A stretch of 11,591 bases of DNA from JBKHDT01 sp046541195 (lineage in GTDB: Bacteria > Pseudomonadota > Gammaproteobacteria > Halothiobacillales > Halothiobacillaceae), in assembly GCA_046541195.1 (NCBI GenBank), contig JBKHDT010000075.1, positions 1-11,591 on the forward strand. The letters are read 5' to 3'. Below the pieces are notes generated by a model. It was not told the origin of the DNA and made no database searches. It saw nothing but the letters and a program-made list of their open reading frames with translations. The position numbers were made by a program, and so were the translations under genes. Shown here in pieces: positions 1 to 6,381 of this stretch (positions are counted from its first letter, which is position 1; each line of letters begins with the position of its first letter).

Positions 1-652
1 CCTGAACCGGACGGGAGATGGCCAGATAGGTCGTGAGACTCACCAGAATCAGGAGCACTACCCCAACCAGAGCCAGCACGCCGGTCCAGACCTGAACCTT
101 GACCGCACGATCATGGATTTCCCGGCGCTTGCTGTCGGCCTCCTCAAGCTGCAGGGCAACCAGCTCGCTGATCTTCTCGCTGATCGGGTCGATCGCCCGG
201 TAAAGTGGCGCGATTTCCCCCTCCAGCGTGCCTTCACCGGTCCCCCGGAACTGTTCCAGCGCCTGTCTCAGGCGCGCAATGCCCCGGTCGGCATTGCGGA
301 ACAGGCCCTCCGCCTCCGCCGCCAGCCTCGACTCGCGCTCGGTCAGGGTCGTGCCCATGTAGGTCCGCCACTCTTGGTCGATTTCCCCCTGCGCAATGCG
401 CAATTCGTTCAGCGCGTCGTCCGGCGACATCATGCCGACATTGACCTTGTTGGCCGCGTCGATGATCGAAACCGCGTAGCGATCGACCACGGTCTTCAGT
501 TGCGCCAGCGGCTCGATCCGGTCGACGTAGAGATCGTTCACGCCGCGATCGATGTAACGAATGCTCCCCAGTGCCACGAGGAGCAGCAGCAAGAGCACGA
601 TCACCGGAATCACGACGGAGGCGATCAGTCGCTTGCGTATCGTCAGATTCAT
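1..652 (-). CDS. Methyl-accepting chemotaxis protein, N-terminal part (cut by left window edge)
   Basis: The 217 visible residues form the sensory half of a transmembrane chemoreceptor. A short basic N-terminus (residues 1-9) precedes a strongly hydrophobic segment at about 10-30 (IPVIVLLLLLLVALG). A helical periplasmic region of about 155 residues follows, rich in heptad-like Leu, Glu and Arg, then a second membrane segment at about 190-212 that ends in AISRPVQ. This is the layout of a four-helix-bundle (4HB_MCP) sensor, and the SRPV sequence is typical of the entry into a HAMP domain. The methylation helices and the CheA/CheW-contacting tip would lie beyond the left edge. The start ATG (652-650) has a GGAG about 12 nt upstream. 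Family knowledge says such receptors control CheA kinase and so swimming or twitching. A sensor kinase or diguanylate cyclase with the same input module cannot be fully excluded, because the output domain is not visible. Confidence 0.85.
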   Translation of the reverse strand, partial: MNLTIRKRLIASVVIPVIVLLLLLLVALGSIRYIDRGVNDLYVDRIEPLAQLKTVVDRYAVSIIDAANKVNVGMMSPDDALNELRIAQGEIDQEWRTYMGTTLTERESRLAAEAEGLFRNADRGIARLRQALEQFRGTGEGTLEGEIAPLYRAIDPISEKISELVALQLEEADSKRREIHDRAVKVQVWTGVLALVGVVLLILVSLTTYLAISRPVQ

Positions 653-987
653 CTTGAAGGCTCCGATTTGAGAATGCTTGTGGCCAGCCCGGACACCCGA
701 ATGCAGGCCAGCGGGATCGCTTCAGGCGTCCAGGTGCCAACGTGCAGGCTACCATCACTCGGCGACGCGCCCGTGAACCTGCCGGGTTTCAGCCGGGCAC
801 CGGTCCCGAGTTGTCGGCCAGGTTGCACTGTTCTTGAACATCCGTCTGCCTCACCAAGACCCTGCCACGCCGTCGCCGTTCGGGGCCGCCGCAGCAAAAA
901 AGGGGTCCGGGACGGATCGGCGCGCATGAACCGGCCCGCCGCCCGGCTGAACGCCGAAACACGCCAACCCGGGCCGGGGATCTGGAA
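653..987. other. Intergenic region upstream of the chemoreceptor gene
   Basis: These 335 bases separate the end of the SpoIIE gene from the start of the chemoreceptor gene. I see no convincing gene here: the open frames run through on several strands and lack family features. A run of six A on the plus strand (896-901) reads as T6 on the minus strand. It is preceded at four bases' distance by a weak 4-bp stem (TCCG/CGGA), so it may be a poor intrinsic terminator for the SpoIIE gene. A small inverted repeat TGTTC-TT-GAACA lies at 830-841. The chemoreceptor promoter should be here, but I could not identify a clear sigma-70, sigma-28 or sigma-54 pattern. Confidence 0.6.
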
Positions 988-3399
988 TCAATCCGGGCCT
1001 GAATCCCGCCCGGCGGTGCGCGCTGCCCGCAGGCTGACGCGGTTTCGGTCGTCCCGATGCTCGTAAAGCACCTCTTCGACAAGCTGGCGAACCAGATGCA
1101 TCCCCAGTCCACGGGGATCACGCTCCTCAAGTGATCCGGTCAGGTTCGGCGGGGGCACCTGACGGGGGTCGAAGGGCTGGCCGTCGTCTTCCATCACCAC
1201 GTACAGGTCTTCCTGCGCAAGGACCAGCGACAACTGCACGAGCCCGCCGGCCGGCGCCGACCAGTCGGCGGGATAACCATGCTCGACGACATTCATGAAC
1301 AGTTCCTCGACAACCAGCTCGATCTGCCGGGTTGCGTGTTCGTCCAGGCCCACCTCGCCGGCAAAGCGGCGCACGGTGTCCATCAGCGTACCCAGCGCCG
1401 CCCGGCGGGGCCGGACCTGCACGTTGTGCCGCGTCAGCCCCGCGCCATCGGCCTCGTCCGGCCGACAGAGCGCGAGCGCGGTAATGTCGTCCGACTGGTC
1501 GGTGCCGGAGGCATACTGGTCTACGGCCTCGAAGACCCGGTCGATGACCGCCTCGGCAGAGGCCCCGGCACAGTCCTCGAGCCGCGCGCGCAGACGATCC
1601 TCTCCGAATTCGACCCCGGCGACGTCCATTGCCTCGGTAACGCCGTCGGTATACAGGAGCAGCAACTCCCCGGGGGCAATGGCAACCCGGAGCTCCCCGT
1701 AAGGCAGGTCCTCCAGCACGCCCAGAGCGGTGCCGTGCGTCACCGGCAACCAGCTTGTCCGTCCATCCAGGTGCCGCTGCAACGGTGGATTGTGTCCGCC
1801 GTTGGCATAGGTCAGGATGCCGGTGCGGGTATCGTAGATGCCGTAGAACACCGTCACGAACATCTCCAGCGGGTTCTGCGCACACAACTGGCGGTTGACC
1901 TCGGCCAGCACGGCACCGGGACCGCGACTGCCTTGGGCCGCGAGCTGCAGCTCGGTCCGGCTGATCGCCATGAAGAAGGCCGCCGGAATCCCCTTGCCCG
2001 ACACGTCTGCCACCACCAGGCCGATCCGCGAGGCATCCAGCGAGAACACATCGTAGAAATCCCCGCCCATTTCCCGCGCCGGACGCATGCGGCCGTGAAT
2101 CGTGATTCCCGGCGGGGCGGGGAAACGCGAGGGCAAGATGGCCAGCTGAAGCGTCCGGGCGATATGCAGCTCGCGCTGCAGGGTTTCGTGGGCCTGCGCG
2201 AGCATGTGGTTTTTTTCTTCCAGTTCCCGGGTACGCGCCTTGACCTGGGCATCCAGCCAGGCCTCGCGCGCATCGACCTGCTCGGCCATCCGCGCGAACA
2301 CCTGCGCCAGACGACCCAGCTCGTCCTGACGCCGCTTCACCGGCTCCAGCGGTTCAAGATCGAAGCGCCCCGACTCGATCCGCCCCGCAACGGCAGTGAT
2401 GCGCCCGAGGTCGGCGGTCATCCGGCGCGAGATGAGCACCGCGGCCAGCATGCCAAGCGCCAGTACCAGCACCCCGACGATGAAGGTCACCACGATGAAC
2501 CGCTTCTGTGTCTCCCGCATCGCGTCCATGGAAAGACGCAACAGGGTGACCCCCTGGGTCACGCCGTCCGATCCCGGGATGGGCGCCATGACCGCCAGTT
2601 GCCCCTCGCGAAACCGGCTGAGCGTCGTGCCCTCGCGAAAAACCCGCTCAAGCAGCTGTCGCTCCTCCTCGTCCGGTGGCTGCGCCTGTGCCGAGCCGAG
2701 CACGGTGCCCGAGGCCAGCGCCTCAAGCTCGCGGGAAAACACCCAGATCGCGTTGATGTCGCCGCCCTTGATGAGGCTCTCGACCATGAACTCCAGCCCG
2801 ACTTCCCGTTCGATCTGCTTCAAATGATCGGCCTGCATGCCAACTTCCACGATGCGCGGATGATCCACCCCGGTGACCCCGACATACTTGAAGACCAAAT
2901 CGTCGATTTCGCGTTTTTGCGCTTCCTGAACCACGCGGGTCTTGTCGGAGACCAGCAGTGCCCAGAACTCGGAAGCCTGGGGCTGCTTTTTCGGATCGGG
3001 ATCGAACACGAAATCGGGCACGCCGGCCGAGTTGAGATAGGCATGGCCGAAGCTGTCCGTCACCCAGATTTCATCCAGGACAGTGCGCTGTACCACGCCG
3101 CGCAATCGATCCTCGATCCGCTCGCGGGACATGCCGGAGGATTCGGCCGACGCCACGAACTCGGCCACCAGCTCCGCCTGCGCGACCATCTGTTCGCCCA
3201 GAATCTCCTCGACCCGATCGGGAATCCGCTCGGCAGCGCCCGCGCTGCGGGCAAGCAGGCGCGCGATCAGCGCGCCGTCCCGCTCGGCCTCGGCCAGCAG
3301 GGTGCTTCGGGCATGCCAGCCAAGCACTCCCGCCGTCACGGTGACTACCAGGGCAAGCCCCAGGCAGAAAATCAGCATCAGCTTGACGCGAAAACTCAT
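988..3399 (-). CDS. Transmembrane sensor with SpoIIE/PP2C phosphatase and RsbW-like HATPase kinase domain
   Basis: This 803-residue membrane protein combines a serine phosphatase and a serine kinase of the partner-switching type. Residues 8-28 and about 301-323 are membrane segments, enclosing a periplasmic, probably Cache-like sensor of about 270 residues. A HAMP-like region (about 324-377) and a coiled coil (about 378-412) follow. The SpoIIE phosphatase spans about 425-645 and has the metal-binding signatures MGGDFYD (444-450), DVSGKG (465-470), YTDGVTEA (583-590) and DQSDDIT (634-640). The C-terminal HATPase (about 660-795) keeps its key boxes: EELFMN with Asn703, DDGQPFD at 738-744 and RGLGMHLV at 763-770. 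Known relatives (RsbU/RsbW, HsbR, CrsR) dephosphorylate and phosphorylate a STAS-domain antagonist protein that controls an anti-sigma factor or another target. The start codon has an AGAGG ribosome site 6-7 nt upstream. The gene lies 142 bases after the HATPase-GNAT gene. No STAS protein is encoded in the window. The domain call is firm; the ligand and target are unknown. Confidence 0.93.
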   Translation of the reverse strand: MSFRVKLMLIFCLGLALVVTVTAGVLGWHARSTLLAEAERDGALIARLLARSAGAAERIPDRVEEILGEQMVAQAELVAEFVASAESSGMSRERIEDRLRGVVQRTVLDEIWVTDSFGHAYLNSAGVPDFVFDPDPKKQPQASEFWALLVSDKTRVVQEAQKREIDDLVFKYVGVTGVDHPRIVEVGMQADHLKQIEREVGLEFMVESLIKGGDINAIWVFSRELEALASGTVLGSAQAQPPDEEERQLLERVFREGTTLSRFREGQLAVMAPIPGSDGVTQGVTLLRLSMDAMRETQKRFIVVTFIVGVLVLALGMLAAVLISRRMTADLGRITAVAGRIESGRFDLEPLEPVKRRQDELGRLAQVFARMAEQVDAREAWLDAQVKARTRELEEKNHMLAQAHETLQRELHIARTLQLAILPSRFPAPPGITIHGRMRPAREMGGDFYDVFSLDASRIGLVVADVSGKGIPAAFFMAISRTELQLAAQGSRGPGAVLAEVNRQLCAQNPLEMFVTVFYGIYDTRTGILTYANGGHNPPLQRHLDGRTSWLPVTHGTALGVLEDLPYGELRVAIAPGELLLLYTDGVTEAMDVAGVEFGEDRLRARLEDCAGASAEAVIDRVFEAVDQYASGTDQSDDITALALCRPDEADGAGLTRHNVQVRPRRAALGTLMDTVRRFAGEVGLDEHATRQIELVVEELFMNVVEHGYPADWSAPAGGLVQLSLVLAQEDLYVVMEDDGQPFDPRQVPPPNLTGSLEERDPRGLGMHLVRQLVEEVLYEHRDDRNRVSLRAARTAGRDSGPD

Positions 3400-3420
3400 G
3401 ACGCCCTCTTTTCCTTGGAC
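3397..3420 (-). promoter_or_regulatory. Ribosome binding site and start codon of the SpoIIE gene
   Basis: On the minus strand AAGGAAAAGAGGGCGTC leads into the ATG at 3399-3397. This is a purine-rich Shine-Dalgarno stretch of normal spacing. It supports independent ribosome entry here, unlike the overlapping starts inside the upstream operon. Confidence 0.6.
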
Positions 3421-3430
3421 AATGCAGCTG

Positions 3431-3451
3431 AAAAACCGGCCGGCAAGCCGG
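3431..3451 (-). terminator. Short terminator-like hairpin before the SpoIIE gene
   Basis: Read on the minus strand, CCGGC (3451-3447), a six-base loop and GCCGG (3440-3436) form a 5-bp all-GC stem followed at once by five T (3435-3431). This fits a short intrinsic terminator or attenuator for the operon that ends at 3542, with partial read-through into the SpoIIE gene 32 bases further on. The stem is short and the T-run only five long, so termination may be inefficient. Confidence 0.45.
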
Positions 3452-3494
3452 AACCGACCCGGCGGCGCGCCGAGGCGACATGACCGGCCGGCAA
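3435..3494. repeat. 12-bp direct repeat ACCGGCCGGCAA in the intergenic gap
   Basis: The 12 bases ACCGGCCGGCAA occur at 3435-3446 and again at 3483-3494, 48 bases apart. The first copy is part of the terminator-like stem and the second sits in the left arm of a larger palindrome. Similar hairpin arms in one short gap suggest either a duplicated protein-binding site or a REP-like element. The motif is GC-rich, so chance in such DNA is not excluded. Confidence 0.5.
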
Positions 3495-3520
3495 TCGCTG
3501 CCTGCCGGGTTGCCGGTCAT
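3480..3520. repeat. 9-bp perfect inverted repeat in the gap after the HATPase-GNAT gene
   Basis: ATGACCGGC at 3480-3488 is matched by GCCGGTCAT at 3512-3520. The 23-base interior can itself pair (CGGCA with TGCCG). No T-run follows on either strand. A transcript-stabilising hairpin at the 3' end of the four-gene operon, or an operator, are both possible. Confidence 0.5.
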
Positions 3521-3541
3521 CCGGTCCGGCGCCCGGGCGGC

Positions 3542-5104
3542 TCATTGTTCGGCCAGCGCGCAGGTCTGGTTCCGGATGGTCTCAAGCAGTCGGCGGGCAC
3601 GCTGGCCCTCGGCACAGACGGCCGAGAAATCCACCTCGACGTTGTCCAGGTACTGGACCACCAGGGTATAGGGCCAGGGTTGCATCGGCATCCAGCCACC
3701 GAAGACGAATCCGGCCGCCTGTGCCGCGCGCGCCGCAGCCGGCGCACCGGGATCGGTCAGGTCGATCATCAGCAGGATCACGTCGATCCTTTCGAGGCAC
3801 AGGCGCCGCAGTTCGTGGCGAATCATGCGCTCGTGGTCGCGGCCGATGCGCGAGAGCTCGATGGTGGCGACGTTCAGCCCCGAGCTGAGGCGGGTCGAAA
3901 ACTCGCTGTGTTCCGGGTATTCGCCGTCCCGGGCCCCCGCTGCAGGGGGCGAGCCCTCTGCCAGGGGCGGGTCCTCGATGCCAAGCGAGGCAAACAGGTC
4001 GAGCAGCAACGGGGCATGTGCCGGCGGCAGGTGCAACACGGCGCGAGGCAGTCGGTCCTGCAAACGGACCCAGATGAACGTGCTCTCCCGGTGGGCCAGT
4101 GACTCCGCGATTCCCCGAAACCTGAGCGTGGCCGGCGCGTAGCCGAGCAGAAGCGCCACCGGCTCAAAACCATAATCCAGGCAGGTTCTCTGGGTATAGG
4201 GGTGCGCGGTCACGGCATGGGCGAACAGGACCGGTGTCCGTTCCCGTTCGGCTGCCGACAGGACCTCGGCGAGCAGCCCCTTCATCACCCCCTGGCCGCG
4301 CCACGCCGGATCTACCACGGCCATGCCCCACTCGACGGCCTGGGCAGCCGGGTTCGCCCTCATTAGCGCGACATGACCCACCAGCGCCCCGCTGCGCGTC
4401 CGGGCAACCCAGGAGGACAGCGTACCCTCGCGGTGATTGCGACGGATTCGTTCGGGGTAGTAGATGTCCTCGTAGACATAGGAGTAGCCGTAACTCCGGT
4501 AAATCAGCCGCGCCAGGTCAATCGCGCGTCTCCCGTCAAGCGGCTCGATTGCCACCACCGGGTCGGCCAATGCGTCCCCGGGGCCCCCGGTCGCATCAGC
4601 CGCGGGAGTCGATCTCTTTGCATCGGGCTGGTAGTCGGCGATATGCACCTGGGGCCGATTCCAGATCAGCGCCAGCGTCCAGCCGGCCGCCCCCCGGCTG
4701 CACAAAGCGTAATGATCCACAATGTGCTTGAGCAAGAACACGGAAAGCCCATCCTGATCCGCACTGGCCTCGGACAGATCGGCGGCCCGGTCCGGATCAA
4801 AGTCCCGGATCAGTGAAAAGTCGAAAGGCTGGCCGTGACTGCACAACAGCACATGGTATTCATCAGGCGTCACCGCAAAGTCGATGGTGAGCTCCGCCGA
4901 CTCGGCTTCGGACTCGTCCACGGAGAATTGCCGAATGGTGACAAAGGCCTCTTCCATGGCCAGCTCAACCGCATTGCATTGCTGCGTCTCGAGCCCCGCA
5001 TGCTCCAGGCCGATCAGCCGGGCGACATGCTGCAACAGCGACAGTGCCTCCAGCCGCAGCGGCAGAACCAGCCTGGCCCGGTATTGTGTACCCGCGTCAC
5101 TCAT
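3542..5104 (-). CDS. Degenerate RsbW-like HATPase domain fused to a GNAT acetyltransferase
   Basis: The 520-residue protein has three parts. Residues about 8-150 have the anti-sigma-kinase HATPase fold, seen in AVELAMEEAFVTIRQF (45-60), SHGQPFDFS (89-97) and DGLSVFLLKHIVDHY (118-132). The nucleotide-binding residues are changed: the N-box Asn is Thr56, the DxG aspartate is Ser89, and the glycine after GL is Ser121. Residues about 185-348 are a GNAT domain, with EWGMAVVDPAWRGQGVMKGLL (258-278) holding the acetyl-CoA loop (RGQGVM, where the usual last Gly/Ala is Met) and a YGFEPV strand at 310-315. Residues about 350-520 look like a decayed second GNAT-like unit (AAGFVFGGWMP, then VVQYLDNVEVDF). 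The start ATG overlaps the previous stop as ATGA and lacks a strong ribosome site, so translation is probably coupled. Context suggests it modifies or tethers the adenylating enzymes, or contacts a STAS protein; its targets are inference. Confidence 0.85.
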   Translation of the reverse strand: MSDAGTQYRARLVLPLRLEALSLLQHVARLIGLEHAGLETQQCNAVELAMEEAFVTIRQFSVDESEAESAELTIDFAVTPDEYHVLLCSHGQPFDFSLIRDFDPDRAADLSEASADQDGLSVFLLKHIVDHYALCSRGAAGWTLALIWNRPQVHIADYQPDAKRSTPAADATGGPGDALADPVVAIEPLDGRRAIDLARLIYRSYGYSYVYEDIYYPERIRRNHREGTLSSWVARTRSGALVGHVALMRANPAAQAVEWGMAVVDPAWRGQGVMKGLLAEVLSAAERERTPVLFAHAVTAHPYTQRTCLDYGFEPVALLLGYAPATLRFRGIAESLAHRESTFIWVRLQDRLPRAVLHLPPAHAPLLLDLFASLGIEDPPLAEGSPPAAGARDGEYPEHSEFSTRLSSGLNVATIELSRIGRDHERMIRHELRRLCLERIDVILLMIDLTDPGAPAAARAAQAAGFVFGGWMPMQPWPYTLVVQYLDNVEVDFSAVCAEGQRARRLLETIRNQTCALAEQ

Positions 5105-6381
5105 GGGCGCGGCGCATCATGTCGGCGATCGACCACCCACTGCAGTTTGCCGGTCCGCGGGTTGCGCGTCAGCGCGTCCGGGATCACCCACTCGACGGCC
5201 AGCGGGTGCACGATGCCGTCTGCCACCAGCTGCGGGAACATGTGCCGCTCCTCGTACACGGCCTTGACGAGTGCCGGTGCCAGCTCGCCGGAAACCACGG
5301 CCGGGTCGGCAACGCCCAACCGCAGTGTGCAAAGGTCCCGACGGTTTTCGTGGTCCACGATCAGCTGGAAGCCAAGTACCTGCAGGGAGTCGGCGAACTG
5401 CTGCAGGATTTTCTGCACATCCTCGACATAGAGCGTCATCGGCCCCACCCGGGCACCGAGCTCGGTCCGTCCCAGAACACGAAACTTGCGATGCGGCGTC
5501 CCGGCCGGTTCCAGCCACTCGCCCCGGTCGCCGACGGGATAGCGGATGATCGGCATCAGCCGGCGCCGCAAGTTGGTCACATGCAACCGACCGGGCACGC
5601 CGGTTTCTTCGATTCGGCGACCCGACTCGTCGAGCAGTTCCAGTATCGTGCTGTCCTCCAGGCAGCGATGCTCGCCCGGGGCGCAGTCCGGGCCGGCAAA
5701 GCCCATTTCGCCGTAATCGACCCCCGCGATCCCGATTGAGCGGACCTCGACACCCGGCAGCACCGCCCGGATGGCTTCGATCTGATCCGGGTACATCGCT
5801 TCCCCCCCGTACACGATGCGCCGCACGAAAAGGCTGCCGGGTTCCGCCTGCGCCAGGTGCGGCAAGAGGGACATGACGGTCGTCGGCACGGCCGCGATCG
5901 TCTCGATCCTGAACTGCTGCAGGGTCTCGATAACCTCGTCGGGGGGCGCAAACCCGGCGATGGGATAGCAGACACCCACCCCGGCCTCCTCGATGCTGCG
6001 CGTCACGAACAGCAGCGAGGCATACAACTGACCACCATAAAACAGGTTGGCGACCTTCTCGCCGGGCTGCATCCCCCCGCGCTGGAGGGCATCCCCAAAG
6101 GCCCGGCAGAATGCCTGCCAGTCGCTGTTGCTGAAGAACGAGAACTTGGGACTGCCGCTGGTTCCGCCACTCTTGAAGACCAACCCGTCTGTCTGCGGAC
6201 CAGTCAGAACCCGGCTGCCAACCGGGGTGTTTGCGTCCCAGTAGGCATGATGATCGGTGACCGGCACGTCCTCGATGCCCGGCGTGTCCGGCAGCCGGGG
6301 CCAGAACTCCTGGAAAAAGGGCGATCGCGCCTGCACGAACTTCAGGTGTGCCGAAAGCAGTGCATGGTCAAAACGGTTCAT
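5101..6381 (-). CDS. Stand-alone PaaK/LuxE-like adenylate-forming enzyme
   Basis: This 426-residue cytosolic protein belongs to the adenylate-forming (ANL) superfamily, nearest in style to phenylacetate-CoA ligase and LuxE-like proteins. The phosphate-binding loop is FKSGGTSGSPKFSFFS (69-84). The A5-like motif is AGVDYGEMGF (219-228), the aspartate motif is YPVGDRGEW (281-289), and the C-terminal hinge and lysine motif is RTGKLQWVVDRR with Lys412. Such enzymes make an acyl- or aryl-adenylate from ATP and a carboxylic acid, then pass it to a thiol. It is clearly paralogous to the C-terminal module of the upstream fusion (compare NLFYGGQLYAS with NLYASGHLYGS). It lacks the CPCGR cysteine pair of that module; the matching region reads EPAGTPHRKF. 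The start ATG overlaps the stop of the fusion gene by the ATGA arrangement and has a GGAG nine bases upstream. The substrate cannot be read from sequence. The name of the exact subfamily is uncertain. Confidence 0.87.
   Translation of the reverse strand: MNRFDHALLSAHLKFVQARSPFFQEFWPRLPDTPGIEDVPVTDHHAYWDANTPVGSRVLTGPQTDGLVFKSGGTSGSPKFSFFSNSDWQAFCRAFGDALQRGGMQPGEKVANLFYGGQLYASLLFVTRSIEEAGVGVCYPIAGFAPPDEVIETLQQFRIETIAAVPTTVMSLLPHLAQAEPGSLFVRRIVYGGEAMYPDQIEAIRAVLPGVEVRSIGIAGVDYGEMGFAGPDCAPGEHRCLEDSTILELLDESGRRIEETGVPGRLHVTNLRRRLMPIIRYPVGDRGEWLEPAGTPHRKFRVLGRTELGARVGPMTLYVEDVQKILQQFADSLQVLGFQLIVDHENRRDLCTLRLGVADPAVVSGELAPALVKAVYEERHMFPQLVADGIVHPLAVEWVIPDALTRNPRTGKLQWVVDRRHDAPRP

Noticed and set aside
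113..1066. Plus-strand open frame of 317 codons opposite the chemoreceptor and the 653-987 gap
   Set aside because: It overlaps a clear receptor gene on the other strand and the end of the SpoIIE gene, and its composition is low-complexity Arg/Pro/His.
1279..3483. Long plus-strand open frame of 734 codons opposite the SpoIIE gene
   Set aside because: It is antisense to a gene with complete family motifs. Its product is rich in His, Arg, Gln and Pro without any recognisable domain, as expected from GC-rich codon shadowing.
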